Shown here piece after piece: positions 11,719-20,733 of a stretch of DNA of 64,000 bases. This DNA is from Streptomyces cupreus (lineage in GTDB: Bacteria > Actinomycetota > Actinomycetes > Streptomycetales > Streptomycetaceae): positions 236,979 through 300,978 of the forward strand of contig NZ_JACMSF010000003.1 of the NCBI RefSeq assembly GCF_014257025.1. Direction: 5' to 3'. The translations under genes and the position numbers were made by a program. A model generated the notes under the pieces. It ran no database searches. It saw only the letters and a program-made list of their open reading frames with translations, and was not told the origin of the DNA. Position 1 is the first letter of the stretch. Each line of letters begins with the position of its first letter.

Positions 11719-12543
11719 GTGAACGCATCTCTTCTTCCGGACGACATCCAGGGCGACCCGTACGCCGCCGCCGACGCCGCCGCCGCTCGCCTGCGCGAAC
11801 TGACGGGGGCCGAGACCCACGACGTCGCCCTCGTGATGGGCTCCGGCTGGGCACCGGCCGTGGACGCCCTCGGCGCTCCCGACGCCGAGTTCCAGGTCAC
11901 CGAGCTGCCCGGGTTCCCGCCACCGGCGGTCGCGGGCCACGGCGGCAAGATCCGCTCGTACAAGATCGGCGAGAAGCGGGCGCTGGTCTTCCTCGGGCGT
12001 ACGCACTACTACGAGGGCCGTGGCGTGGCCGCGGTCGCGCACGGCGTCCGTACGGCGGTGGCGGCCGGCTGCAAGACGGTCGTGCTGACGAACGGGTGCG
12101 GTGGTCTGCGGGAGGGCATGCGCCCCGGGCAGCCGGTCCTGATCAGCGACCACATCAACCTCACCGCGACGTCGCCGATCGTGGGCGCGAACTTCGTCGA
12201 TCTGACGGATCTGTACTCGCCGCGGCTGCGGGCGCTGTGCAAGGAGATCGACCCCACGCTGGAGGAGGGTGTCTACGCCCAGTTCCCCGGTCCGCACTAC
12301 GAGACTCCGGCGGAGATCCGTATGGCGCGGGTCATCGGGGCGGACCTGGTGGGCATGTCGACGGTCCTGGAGGCCATCGCGGCGCGTGAGGCGGGCGCGG
12401 AGGTGCTGGGTATCTCCCTGGTCACGAACCTCGCCGCGGGTATGACGGGCGAGCCGCTGAACCACGAGGAAGTCCTCCAGGCGGGCCGCGACAGCGCGAC
12501 CCGGATGGGCTCCCTGCTGGCCCAGGTGCTGGGCCGGCTGTAG
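11719..12543 (+). CDS. Purine nucleoside phosphorylase
   Basis: Splits purine (deoxy)nucleosides with phosphate into base and (deoxy)ribose-1-phosphate. The 274 residues follow the trimeric PNP family: [11 protein letters not shown] (phosphate loop), [17 protein letters not shown], then [12 protein letters not shown] and [12 protein letters not shown], with [11 protein letters not shown] near the end. GTG 11719 is the only sensible start and has no Shine-Dalgarno sequence. A putative operator and -10 lie directly upstream. It feeds the phosphopentomutase-like gene and deoC downstream. Confidence 0.93.
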   Translation: MNASLLPDDIQGDPYAAADAAAARLRELTGAETHDVALVMGSGWAPAVDALGAPDAEFQVTELPGFPPPAVAGHGGKIRSYKIGEKRALVFLGRTHYYEGRGVAAVAHGVRTAVAAGCKTVVLTNGCGGLREGMRPGQPVLISDHINLTATSPIVGANFVDLTDLYSPRLRALCKEIDPTLEEGVYAQFPGPHYETPAEIRMARVIGADLVGMSTVLEAIAAREAGAEVLGISLVTNLAAGMTGEPLNHEEVLQAGRDSATRMGSLLAQVLGRL

Positions 12544-12567
12544 TCCGACGGAACGTCTTCCGCCCCA

Positions 12568-12705
12568 GCCGCCCCTACCCGTTCCCATCCCCAGAGGCGC
12601 TGCCCCCCTTTTAGCCCGTCCGGCGTTTGAGGACGAGGCCCCTTGAGGGCCGAAGCGGGGGTCTGGGGGCGGCAGCCCCCAGGGACGGGAATGGGTAGGG
12701 GCGGC
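12568..12705. repeat. Long imperfect inverted repeat (Streptomyces intergenic element)
   Basis: Arms 12568-12586 and 12687-12705 are complementary at 18 of 19 positions. Between them are GTCCGGCGTTTGAGGAC, a motif I recognise from many Streptomyces intergenic regions, and a perfect inner hairpin 12663-12670/12675-12682 (CTGGGGGC). The element fills most of the gap between pnp and the mutase. It has no coding capacity. Confidence 0.75.
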
Positions 12706-12769
12706 GGGGGCGAACACCGGACGGCGCACCCCCGAACTCCCACCCTCCCCCCGAACCGAGAGGTTGACC

Positions 12770-14401
12770 GTGCACGACGATCTCATCGCCCGCGCCAAGG
12801 CATGGCTGGTCGAGGACCCCGACGCGGACACCCGCGCCGAACTCGCCGACCTGATCGACGCCAAGGACACCGCAGAGCTCGCCACACGCTTCACCGGCAC
12901 CCTCCAGTTCGGCACCGCCGGCCTCCGCGGCGAACTCGGCGCCGGCCCCATGCGCATGAACCGCACGGTCGTCATCCGCGCCGCCGCCGGCCTCGCTGCG
13001 TACCTGAAGAAGCAGGGCCAGGAAGGCGGCCTCGTAGTCATCGGCTACGACGCCCGCCACAAGTCGGAGGACTTCGCCCGCGACACGGCCGCCGTCATGA
13101 CGGGCGCAGGTCTGCGGGCCGCCGTACTCCCCCGCCCCCTCCCCACCCCCGTCCTGGCGTACGCCATAAGGCACCTCGGCGCGGTCGCCGGCGTCGAAGT
13201 CACCGCCAGCCACAACCCGCCCCGCGACAACGGCTACAAGGTCTACCTCGGCGACGGATCACAGATCGTTCCCCCCGCCGACGCCGAGATCGCCGCCGAG
13301 ATCGACGCCATCGGCTCCCTCACCACGGTCCCCCGCCCCACCACCGGCTGGGAGACCCTCGACGAGGGCGTACTCGACGCCTACCTCGCCCGCACGGACG
13401 CCGTCCTCGCCCAGGGCTCCCCCCGCACCGCCCGCACGGTCTACACGGCCATGCACGGCGTCGGCAAGGACGTGCTGCTCGCCGCGTTCGCGAGGGCCGG
13501 CTTCCCGGCGCCCGCGCTGGTCGCAGAGCAGGCCGAGCCCGACCCGGACTTCCCCACCGTCGCCTTCCCCAACCCGGAAGAGCCCGGCGCGATGGACCTC
13601 GCCTTCGCGAAGGCCCGCGAGACCGAGCCGGATCTCATCATCGCCAACGATCCGGACGCCGACCGCTGCGCCGTGGCCGTCAAGGACGGCGACGGCTGGC
13701 GGATGCTGCGCGGCGACGAGGTCGGCGCGCTGCTCGCCGCGCACCTGGTCCGCCGCGGCGCGACCGGCACGTTCGCCGAGTCGATCGTCTCCTCCTCCCT
13801 CCTCGGCCGGATCGCCGAGAAGGCGAACCTCCCGTACGAGGAGACCCTCACCGGCTTCAAGTGGATCGCCCGCGTCGACGGCCTGCGCTACGGCTACGAG
13901 GAGGCCCTCGGCTACTGCGTCGACCCCGAGGGCGTGCGTGACAAGGACGGCATCACCGCCGCCCTGCTGATCGCCGAGCTGGCCTCGGAGCTGAAGGAGC
14001 GGGGCCGCACGCTCCTCGACCTCCTCGACGACCTCGCCGTCGAGCACGGGCTGCACGCCACCGACCAGCTCTCGGTCCGCGTCGAGGACCTCTCCGTCAT
14101 CGCGGACGCCATGCGCCGCCTGCGCGAGCGGCCGCCGACCGAGCTGGCGGGCCTGGCCATCACCCGCGCCGAGGACCTCACGCAGGGCACGGACAAGCTC
14201 CCGCCCACCGACGGCCTGCGCTACACCCTGGACGGCGCCCGTGTGATCGTCCGCCCCAGCGGCACGGAGCCCAAGCTCAAGTGCTACCTGGAGGTCGTCG
14301 TCCCGGTCACCGACCACTCCGCCCTCCCGGCGGCCCGCGCCAGGGCCACCGACCTCCTGGAGGCCATCAAGCGGGACCTGTCGGCGGCGGCCGGCATCTG
14401 A
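12770..14401 (+). CDS. Phospho-sugar mutase (phosphomannomutase/phosphopentomutase type)
   Basis: A 543-residue alpha-D-phosphohexomutase superfamily enzyme. It shows the phosphoserine loop TASHNPP (Ser147), the metal loop NDPDADRC (near 293), and the C-terminal phosphate-binding PSGTEPKLKCYLEV. GTG 12770 is preceded by GAGAGG at 6-nt spacing; an in-frame TTG lies two codons earlier. Its place between pnp and deoC suggests it converts (deoxy)ribose-1-phosphate to the 5-phosphate, linking PNP to DeoC. The usual annotation is phosphomannomutase. Specificity cannot be read from the sequence. Confidence 0.9.
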   Translation: MHDDLIARAKAWLVEDPDADTRAELADLIDAKDTAELATRFTGTLQFGTAGLRGELGAGPMRMNRTVVIRAAAGLAAYLKKQGQEGGLVVIGYDARHKSEDFARDTAAVMTGAGLRAAVLPRPLPTPVLAYAIRHLGAVAGVEVTASHNPPRDNGYKVYLGDGSQIVPPADAEIAAEIDAIGSLTTVPRPTTGWETLDEGVLDAYLARTDAVLAQGSPRTARTVYTAMHGVGKDVLLAAFARAGFPAPALVAEQAEPDPDFPTVAFPNPEEPGAMDLAFAKARETEPDLIIANDPDADRCAVAVKDGDGWRMLRGDEVGALLAAHLVRRGATGTFAESIVSSSLLGRIAEKANLPYEETLTGFKWIARVDGLRYGYEEALGYCVDPEGVRDKDGITAALLIAELASELKERGRTLLDLLDDLAVEHGLHATDQLSVRVEDLSVIADAMRRLRERPPTELAGLAITRAEDLTQGTDKLPPTDGLRYTLDGARVIVRPSGTEPKLKCYLEVVVPVTDHSALPAARARATDLLEAIKRDLSAAAGI

Positions 14402-14422
14402 GCCGTCACACCGACTGACGAA

Positions 14423-14446
14423 GGGTGCCCCCGCACGGAGGCACCC
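14423..14446. terminator. Hairpin between convergent genes
   Basis: Stem GGGTGCC/GGCACCC (14423-14429 with 14440-14446), with extra CCG/CGG pairing inside the loop. It lies between the mutase stop and the convergent PH-domain gene and could serve both. Confidence 0.6.
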
Positions 14447-14456
14447 CGGAAGTCGC

Positions 14457-15131
14457 TCAGCCGACCACCAGCAGAATGATCAACAAAACCGCCCCCGCCA
14501 CCACAGGCCCGATGACCTCATAGGCCCACCGCACGGCGACATCCCCCTGCGCGGACTCCTCCTTCTCCCGCGTAACAAGCAGCTCCCGAAGGTCGTCCAT
14601 CACCTTGTCGGTCTCGGCACGAGCGGGCCCGTCAATCTCACCGCCGCCCCCGAGCCCCCCAAAACCAAGCCCAAGCCCAGCACCCCGTCCGCCCCGGCCG
14701 CTTCTCTCGGCCTCCGCCCGAGCGGAGCGCCTCGCCGCCTTCTTCCGAGCCCGCAGCGAAACAGGAATCGCCCACAACTGATACTTCGCCCCGGACTTGG
14801 CCAACACCTCATTGGAGTACCCGGACCGCAAAGAGGCGACCTGCCCCCACGGCAACGCCACCACCCGGAACGGATTCCGGATCCGCAGCCGATCCTCATC
14901 GGCGAAGACGGCCGGCCGCAGCGTGAACGCGGCCACCCCAGGCACCACAAGGATCAACGACGCCAGCGCCAGCCAAGGCGTCCGCCCGTCCCCCTGCACC
15001 AGCGCGTCGATCCCGAGCCACAGCACAATGCCCAGCAGCAGTACCCCACCCGTGATGCCCATGGGCGAGCGATAAACCCGGTCCCTCGATGGAGGAACCT
15101 GCGCTGGTGAGGGGTGTCCCGGGGTCGTCAT
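14457..15131 (-). CDS. PH-domain membrane protein
   Basis: A 224-residue protein with two TM segments near residues 27-42 and 47-66, then a bacterial PH-like domain (FADEDRLRIRNPFRVVALPWGQVASLRSGYSNEV). A Gly/Arg-rich, charged linker follows, then a C-terminal hydrophobic anchor (VVAGAVLLIILLVVG). ATG 15131 starts MTTPGHPSPAQV. Function unknown. Divergent from deoC: the deoC operator lies ~50 bp upstream of its start. Confidence 0.82.
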   Translation of the reverse strand: MTTPGHPSPAQVPPSRDRVYRSPMGITGGVLLLGIVLWLGIDALVQGDGRTPWLALASLILVVPGVAAFTLRPAVFADEDRLRIRNPFRVVALPWGQVASLRSGYSNEVLAKSGAKYQLWAIPVSLRARKKAARRSARAEAERSGRGGRGAGLGLGFGGLGGGGEIDGPARAETDKVMDDLRELLVTREKEESAQGDVAVRWAYEVIGPVVAGAVLLIILLVVG

Positions 15132-15181
15132 GGCCCCGATTCTGCCCGACGCAGTCACCAGCGCCCGGGGGTGTACAGCCG

Positions 15182-15193
15182 CTACGCGCGTAG
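15182..15193. promoter_or_regulatory. Nucleoside-regulon operator at deoC
   Basis: Perfect CTACGCGCGTAG palindrome abutting TAGATATGCT. Either TAGATA or TATGCT (15195-15200) could be the -10. The deoC GTG at 15207 is 6 nt after TATGCT, with no Shine-Dalgarno sequence, so a leaderless mRNA is likely. Confidence 0.8.
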
Positions 15194-15206
15194 ATATGCT
15201 CGTCTG

Positions 15207-16175
15207 GTGACCATGCCCACCAATGCACCCACCGCAGCGAAGACCCTCTCGGACGTCACCGCGTCCGACAGCACGCTGCGCCGCTTCCTCCACGGGCTGC
15301 CCGGCGTCGACGCGGTCGGCCTGGAGGCGCGCGCCGCCTCCCTCGGCACCCGTTCCATCAAGACGACCGCCAAGGCCTACGCCATCGACCTCGCGATCTC
15401 GATGGTCGACCTGACGACGCTGGAAGGCGCGGACACCCCGGGCAAGGTCCGGGCGCTCGGCGCCAAGGCGGTCCACCCCGACCCCACCGACCGGACGACC
15501 CCGACCACGGCCGCGGTCTGCGTGTACCCGGACATGGTGGCCGTGGCCAAGGAGGCCGTCGCCGGTTCCGGCGTGAAGGTGGCCTCCGTCGCCACCGCCT
15601 TCCCGGCCGGCCGCGCCGCCCTCCCGGTGAAGCTGGCGGACGTGCGGGACGCCGTCGCCGCGGGTGCCGACGAGATCGACATGGTCATCGACCGCGGAGC
15701 CTTCCTCGCGGGGAACTACCTGAAGGTCTACGACGAGATCGTCGCCGTGAAGGAGGCCTGCGGTGCGAGCGCCCGCCTGAAGGTCATCTTCGAGACCGGC
15801 GAGCTGTCGACGTACGACAACATCCGGCGCGCGAGCTGGCTCGGCATGCTCGCGGGCGCCGACTTCATCAAGACGTCGACCGGCAAGGTGGCGGTGAACG
15901 CGACCCCCGCGAACACCCTGCTCATGCTGGAGGCCGTGCGGGACTTCCGCGCCCAGACCGGGGTACAGGTCGGCGTGAAGCCGGCCGGCGGTATCCGTAC
16001 GACCAAGGACGCGATCAAGTTCCTGGTCCTGGTGAACGAGACGGTCGGCGAGGACTGGCTGGACAACCACTGGTTCCGCTTCGGCGCCTCCTCCCTGCTG
16101 AACGACCTGCTGATGCAGCGTCAGAAGCTGGCCACCGGCCGCTACTCCGGCCCCGACTACGTGACGGTGGACTGA
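15207..16175 (+). CDS. deoC: Deoxyribose-phosphate aldolase
   Basis: Cleaves 2-deoxyribose-5-phosphate to acetaldehyde and glyceraldehyde-3-phosphate. The 322 residues (320 if the ATG at 15213 is used) include the Schiff-base region GADFIKTSTGK, the second lysine region VGVKPAGGIRTTKDA, and DEIDMVIDRGAF. It heads an operon with the aldehyde dehydrogenase 5 nt downstream, which can oxidise the acetaldehyde. The operator directly upstream points to control by nucleosides or deoxyribose-phosphate. Confidence 0.95.
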   Translation: MTMPTNAPTAAKTLSDVTASDSTLRRFLHGLPGVDAVGLEARAASLGTRSIKTTAKAYAIDLAISMVDLTTLEGADTPGKVRALGAKAVHPDPTDRTTPTTAAVCVYPDMVAVAKEAVAGSGVKVASVATAFPAGRAALPVKLADVRDAVAAGADEIDMVIDRGAFLAGNYLKVYDEIVAVKEACGASARLKVIFETGELSTYDNIRRASWLGMLAGADFIKTSTGKVAVNATPANTLLMLEAVRDFRAQTGVQVGVKPAGGIRTTKDAIKFLVLVNETVGEDWLDNHWFRFGASSLLNDLLMQRQKLATGRYSGPDYVTVD

Positions 16176-16180
16176 TCATC

Positions 16181-17617
16181 ATGGCTTCCGTATTCGAATA
16201 CGCACCGGCACCCGAGTCCCGCTCGGTCGTCGACATCGCCCCGTCCTACGGCCTGTTCATCGACGGCGAGTTCGTTGACGCGGCCGACGGCAAGGTCTTC
16301 AAGACGGTCAGCCCGTCGACCGAGGAGGTCCTCTCCGAGGTCGCCCAGGCCGGCGAGGCGGACGTCGACCGGGCCGTGAAGGCCGCCCGCAAGGCGTTCG
16401 AGAAGTGGTCGGCGCTGCCCGGCTCCGAGCGCGCCAAGTACCTGTTCCGGATCGCCCGGATCATCCAGGAGCGCAGCCGCGAGCTCGCCGTACTGGAGAC
16501 CCTGGACAACGGCAAGCCGATCAAGGAGACCCGCGACGCCGACCTCCCCCTGGTCGCCGCGCACTTCTTCTACTACGCGGGCTGGGCCGACAAGCTCGAC
16601 CACGCCGGCTACGGCGCGAACCCGAAGCCGCTCGGCGTGGCCGGCCAGGTCATCCCCTGGAACTTCCCCCTCCTGATGCTGGCGTGGAAGATCGCCCCGG
16701 CGCTCGCGACCGGCAACACGGTCGTCCTGAAGCCCGCCGAGACCACCCCCCTTTCCGCTCTCTTCTTCGCGGACATCTGCCGCCAGGCGGGCCTGCCCAA
16801 GGGTGTCGTCAACATCCTTCCGGGCTACGGCGACACGGGCGCGGCCCTGGTGGCCCACCCGGACGTGAACAAGGTGGCCTTCACCGGCTCCACCGCGGTC
16901 GGCAAGGAGATCGCGAAGACGGTCGCCGGCACCCGTAAGAAGCTCACCCTCGAACTGGGCGGCAAGGGCGCCAACATCGTCTTCGACGACGCCCCGATCG
17001 ACCAGGCCGTCGAGGGCATCGTCAACGGCATCTTCTTCAACCAGGGCCAGGTCTGCTGCGCGGGCTCGCGTCTGCTGGTCCAGGAGTCGATCCAGGACGA
17101 GCTCCTCGACTCCCTCAAGCGCCGGCTGTCCACGCTCCGCCTCGGCGACCCGCTGGACAAGAACACCGACATCGGCGCGATCAACTCCGAGGAGCAGCTC
17201 GCCCGGATCACCTCGCTCGTCGAGCGGGGCGAGGCGGAGGGCGGCGAGCGCTGGTCGCCCGCCTGTGAACTGCCGGAGAGCGGCTACTGGTTCGCCCCGA
17301 CGCTGTTCACCAACGTCACCCAGGCGCACACCATCGCCCGCGACGAGATCTTCGGCCCGGTGCTGTCCGTCCTCACCTTCCGCACCCCGGACGAGGCCGT
17401 CGCCAAGGCCAACAACAGCCAGTACGGCCTGTCGGCGGGCATCTGGACGGAGAAGGGGTCGCGGATCCTCGCCGTGGCGAGCAAGCTGCGCGCGGGCGTG
17501 ATCTGGTCCAACACGTTCAACAAGTTCGACCCGACCTCGCCGTTCGGCGGTTACAAGGAGTCGGGCTTCGGCCGCGAGGGCGGCCGCCACGGCCTGGAGG
17601 CGTACCTCGATGTCTGA
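16181..17617 (+). CDS. NAD(P)-dependent aldehyde dehydrogenase
   Basis: A 478-residue full-length ALDH with the catalytic residues in place: Glu258 in LELGGKG and Cys292 in FFNQGQVCC. The Rossmann region is at PWNFPLLM ... LKPAETTPLSA and GSTAVGKEI. It begins 5 nt after deoC, so acetaldehyde from the aldolase is the obvious substrate (inference from context). Its 3' end overlaps the next gene, a truncated ALDH, by 8 nt. Confidence 0.94.
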   Translation: MASVFEYAPAPESRSVVDIAPSYGLFIDGEFVDAADGKVFKTVSPSTEEVLSEVAQAGEADVDRAVKAARKAFEKWSALPGSERAKYLFRIARIIQERSRELAVLETLDNGKPIKETRDADLPLVAAHFFYYAGWADKLDHAGYGANPKPLGVAGQVIPWNFPLLMLAWKIAPALATGNTVVLKPAETTPLSALFFADICRQAGLPKGVVNILPGYGDTGAALVAHPDVNKVAFTGSTAVGKEIAKTVAGTRKKLTLELGGKGANIVFDDAPIDQAVEGIVNGIFFNQGQVCCAGSRLLVQESIQDELLDSLKRRLSTLRLGDPLDKNTDIGAINSEEQLARITSLVERGEAEGGERWSPACELPESGYWFAPTLFTNVTQAHTIARDEIFGPVLSVLTFRTPDEAVAKANNSQYGLSAGIWTEKGSRILAVASKLRAGVIWSNTFNKFDPTSPFGGYKESGFGREGGRHGLEAYLDV

Positions 17618-18500
17618 CGCGACCCGACTCTCCGTCTTCAAGACCTACAAGCTGTACGTCGGGGGCAAGTTCCCCCGCTCCGAAAGCGGCCGGGTGTACG
17701 AAGTGACCGACTCCAAGGGCAACTGGCTGGCCAACGCGCCCCTTTCGTCCCGCAAGGACGCCCGTGACGCGGTGGTGGCCGCGCGCAAGGCGGTCGGGCC
17801 CTGGTCCGGGGCGACGGCGTACAACCGCGGGCAGATCCTCTACCGCATCGCCGAGATGCTGGAGGGCCGCCGCGAGCAGTTCGTGCGTGAAGTGGCCGAC
17901 GCCGAGGGCCTGTCGAAGTCCAAGGCCGCGGCGCAGGTGGACGCGGCGATCGACCGCTGGGTCTGGTACGCGGGCTGGACCGACAAGATCGCCCAGGTCG
18001 TGGGGGGCGCGAACCCGGTCGCGGGCCCGTACTTCAACCTCTCCTCGCCCGAACCGACCGGCGTGGTCGTCGTCCTGGCCCCCCAGGAGTCGTCGTTCCT
18101 CGGCCTGGTCTCGGTGATCGCCCCGGTGATCGCGACCGGCAACACGGCGATCGTGATCGCGAGCGAGGAGTCCCCGCTCCCGGCCCTCTCCCTCGGCGAG
18201 GTCCTGGCCACCTCCGACCTGCCCGGCGGTGTCGTCAACGTCCTGTCGGGCCGTACGGCGGAGATCGCGACGCCGCTGGCCGCGCACCAGGACGTCAACG
18301 CCATCGACCTCGCGGGCGCCGACGACGTATTGGCGAAGGAGCTGGAGATCGCGGCGGCGGACAACCTCAAGCGGGTTCTTCGTCCACAGCCTGTGGATTA
18401 CACGGAGACCCCGGGGATCGACCGTATGACGGCGTTCCTGGAGACGAAGACGGTCTGGCACCCCACGGGTTCGCTGGGCGCGTCCGGCTCGTCGTACTAG
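17610..18500 (+). CDS. Catalytically dead, truncated ALDH-like partner protein
   Basis: A 296-residue protein matching only the N-terminal and NAD-binding half of ALDH (YKLYVGGKFPRSESGRVYEV, VVVVLAPQESSFLGLV, IATGNTAIVIASEESPLPAL). The cofactor-region Lys of KPAE is replaced (IASEE), and neither the catalytic Glu nor Cys region is present; the alignment is lost after residue ~240. The frame is clean and overlaps the active ALDH by 8 nt, so it is not a decayed fragment. It probably forms a complex with the active subunit, as in the two-domain ALDH16 proteins (inference). Confidence 0.88.
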   Translation: MSDATRLSVFKTYKLYVGGKFPRSESGRVYEVTDSKGNWLANAPLSSRKDARDAVVAARKAVGPWSGATAYNRGQILYRIAEMLEGRREQFVREVADAEGLSKSKAAAQVDAAIDRWVWYAGWTDKIAQVVGGANPVAGPYFNLSSPEPTGVVVVLAPQESSFLGLVSVIAPVIATGNTAIVIASEESPLPALSLGEVLATSDLPGGVVNVLSGRTAEIATPLAAHQDVNAIDLAGADDVLAKELEIAAADNLKRVLRPQPVDYTETPGIDRMTAFLETKTVWHPTGSLGASGSSY

Positions 18501-18514
18501 AGCCGCCCCGAACC

Positions 18515-18558
18515 AGAGAGCCGCGCCTCCCCTCCGTCCGGGGGAAGCGCGGCTCTCT
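18515..18558. terminator. Bidirectional terminator hairpin
   Basis: Perfect 12-bp outer stem AGAGAGCCGCGC/GCGCGGCTCTCT (18515-18526 with 18547-18558), between the convergent ALDH partner and the small secreted protein. Confidence 0.85.
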
Positions 18559-18568
18559 GCTGTCGTGG

Positions 18569-18970
18569 TCAGCCGCCGAGCAGGTCCGTCGCCTGGCCCA
18601 CCACCGGGATGCTGCCGATCGACTGGGCCTGCGCCACCGGGGCTGTGAGCATCTGCGAGGTCAGGGGCTGGAAGTCGGCGAGCTGGGTGCCGACGCCGTT
18701 GTCGAGGGGGTCCGCGCCCGTTCCCGCCAGCGGGTTGGGCTTGAGGCCCGCCACCGGGCCCGTGACATGGCCGAGCGTGCCGGTGACCGCCTGGAGGGCG
18801 TGTGGGTCGGTCTTGCCCAGGGAAGTGGGGCGGGTACGCACCACGTCGAGGACCGGCTCGGCGTCCGCGGCTGCCGTCGACGCGGCGGCGCCCAGGGCGG
18901 CCCCGGCGGTCGCGAGGGCGACCAGGGCACGCTGGGCGGTGGGGTGGGGGAAGGACGCTTGTCCGGCCAT
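18569..18970 (-). CDS. Small secreted protein (paralogue of 24792-25151)
   Basis: A 133-residue protein with a Sec-type signal peptide: a short basic/polar start, then RALVALATAGAALGAAASTAAADA with a likely cleavage after an Ala. The mature part is Ala/Gly/Pro-rich without cysteines (PVAGLKPNPLAGTGADPLDNGV). It shares length, signal type and a PLAG/GLLG-type pattern with the secreted protein encoded at 24792. Such proteins are often labelled ATP-binding in streptomycete annotations, but no nucleotide motif is visible. Function unknown. Confidence 0.75.
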   Translation of the reverse strand: MAGQASFPHPTAQRALVALATAGAALGAAASTAAADAEPVLDVVRTRPTSLGKTDPHALQAVTGTLGHVTGPVAGLKPNPLAGTGADPLDNGVGTQLADFQPLTSQMLTAPVAQAQSIGSIPVVGQATDLLGG

Positions 18971-19098
18971 CGGTTCTGCCACCTTCTGACGCACTGGGTA
19001 ATCAGGTCGACACAAAGGGTAGTTGAGGTGTGACGCGCGCTTCAAAGCCGACCCGCGGAGTCGATGAACAGCAGGTGAATGCGTCATATTGGTGTTCC

Positions 19099-19734
19099 GT
19101 GAGCTCCCATCCGCCGATACCTTCGCGAGTCGTGCTGCTCTGCGGCCCCTCCGGCTCCGGCAAGTCCCTCCTCGCGGCCCGCTCCGGCCTCCCGGTGCTG
19201 CGCCTCGACGACTTCTACAAGGAGGGCGACGACCCGACGCTGCCGCTGGTCCTCGGGAGCTCCGACATCGACTGGGACCACCCGCAGTCATGGGACGCCG
19301 ACAAGGCCGTGGCGGCGATCGAGGAACTGTGCCGCACCGGTCGTACGACGATCCCGCTCTACGACATCTCCCTCAGCGCCCGCACCGGCGAGGAGCCCGT
19401 GCACTTCGGGCGGACCCCGCTGTTCATCGCGGAGGGCATCTTCGCGGCGGAGATCGTCACCCGCTGCCGCGAACTGGGCGTACTGGCCGACGCGCTGTGT
19501 CTGAGCCGCGGCCCGGTGAAGACGTTCCGTCGCCGGTTCCTCAGGGACCTGAAGGAGGGCCGTAAGTCCGTTCCCTTCCTGCTGCGCCGCGGCTGGCGTC
19601 TGATGCGGGCCGAGCGGTCGATCGTGGCCCGCCAGAGGGCGCTGGGCGCCTACGCCTGCGACCGTGACGAGGCGATGGGCCGACTGGTCGAGGCGGCCGC
19701 GGGACGGCACGTACAGGCGAGGACGCCGGCGTAG
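19099..19734 (+). CDS. Uridine kinase-like P-loop protein
   Basis: A 211-residue P-loop NTPase of the uridine kinase/phosphoribulokinase group. Walker A GPSGSGKS is at 16-23, LRLDDFYKEGDD follows as in uridine kinases, then WDHPQSWD and LFIAEGIFAAEI. GTG 19099 gives VSSHPPIPSRVVLL. A phosphate acceptor such as uridine or cytidine is plausible, given the nucleoside genes around, but no CTACGCGCGTAG operator precedes it. Confidence 0.85.
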   Translation: MSSHPPIPSRVVLLCGPSGSGKSLLAARSGLPVLRLDDFYKEGDDPTLPLVLGSSDIDWDHPQSWDADKAVAAIEELCRTGRTTIPLYDISLSARTGEEPVHFGRTPLFIAEGIFAAEIVTRCRELGVLADALCLSRGPVKTFRRRFLRDLKEGRKSVPFLLRRGWRLMRAERSIVARQRALGAYACDRDEAMGRLVEAAAGRHVQARTPA

Positions 19735-19751
19735 CACCCCGGGCACAGAAA

Positions 19752-19790
19752 AGCGGGACTGGACGGACCCCCCGGCCCTCCAGTCCCGCT
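19752..19790. terminator. Terminator after the kinase gene
   Basis: Perfect 12-bp stem AGCGGGACTGGA/TCCAGTCCCGCT (19752-19763 with 19779-19790), then CCCTTTGG. A C-rich stretch (19795-19890) separates it from the sigQ stop. Confidence 0.85.
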
Positions 19791-19893
19791 CCCTTTGGTG
19801 CTCCCCCGTGTTCCCCCCCCGTTGTTGCCCCGTTGGGCTCTCCCCCGAAAGCCCCCCGGTTACCGCTCCCCCGTTACTTGCTCCCCCCAGACC

Positions 19894-20637
19894 TCAGGCG
19901 ACCAGCTCGCCGAAGGCGTCCTCCTCGTCACGGCCGAAGCTGAGGACCTCGTCCTCGCGCAGCCGGCGGAGCGACCGCCAGATGCTGGACTTCACCGTGC
20001 CGACACTGATGTCGAGGATGTCCGCGATCTCCGGGTCGGTGCGGCCCTCGTAGTAGCGAAGGACCAGCATCGTCCGCTGGAGTTCGGGCAGCCGGGCCAG
20101 CGCCTGCCACAGGACCGCGCGCAGCTCGGTGCCGCGCATCGCGTCCGTGTCGCCGGGCGTCTCCGGCAGCTCCTCGGTCGGGTACTCGTTCAGCTTGCGG
20201 CGGCGCCACGCGCTGATGTGCAGATTGGTCATCGTCCGCCGCAGGTAACCCCCGACGGCGGCCTTGTCGCTGATCCGGTCCCAGGCCTTGTACGTCGAGA
20301 ACAGCGCGCTCTGCAGCAGGTCCTCGGCCTCGAACCGGTCACCGGTGAGGTGGTAGGCGGTTGCGTACAGGGAGGCGCGGCGCTCCTGGACGTAGGCGGT
20401 GAACTCCGCCTCCGACAGCGAACGACGCTCCCCCGTGTCCTCCCTGTACGCGCTTCCCCCGTGTGCTTCCCCCGTGAAACCGTCAACCACCGTCATGTAC
20501 GCGGTGTGCTGACGCCCGGTGCCGCGAGCGCACCCCCGCCCGCTCACGGCACCGGACTTCTCCGGACCCCGGCCCCCGTTCACGTCATGCAGACGCGTGA
20601 CAACTGCGCTGGTGCTTGCACTGTGCAGCGTGTTCAT
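19894..20637 (-). CDS. sigQ: ECF-type RNA polymerase sigma factor SigQ
   Basis: A SigE-subfamily extracytoplasmic-function sigma factor. Region 2 is YATAYHLTGDRFEAEDLLQSALFSTYKAWDRI, and region 4 is LPELQRTMLVLRYYEGRTDPEIADILDISVGTVKSSIWRSLRRL. It is divergent from afsQ1/afsQ2 and closely matches S. coelicolor SigQ, which is known to act with AfsQ1/Q2 in nutrient-dependent control of antibiotic production. ATG 20637 gives 247 residues. An internal ATG (MTVVDGF, about residue 47) would give a more typical ECF length, so the start is uncertain. Confidence 0.92.
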   Translation of the reverse strand: MNTLHSASTSAVVTRLHDVNGGRGPEKSGAVSGRGCARGTGRQHTAYMTVVDGFTGEAHGGSAYREDTGERRSLSEAEFTAYVQERRASLYATAYHLTGDRFEAEDLLQSALFSTYKAWDRISDKAAVGGYLRRTMTNLHISAWRRRKLNEYPTEELPETPGDTDAMRGTELRAVLWQALARLPELQRTMLVLRYYEGRTDPEIADILDISVGTVKSSIWRSLRRLREDEVLSFGRDEEDAFGELVA

Positions 20638-20733
20638 CTCGCGCCCCCCGTCGTGGACTTCCGGTGTTCGGCTTGCTTCCTTGCCTGTGCCGAAAAGCTT
20701 GCCCCCGCACCTTCATGGCCGTGTCCGCCGACT

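Noticed and set aside
17610..18500. Second ALDH as a pseudogene
   Set aside because: The frame is intact, begins inside the upstream gene with an ATG, keeps normal coding bias and is followed by a proper terminator. A real truncated partner is more likely.
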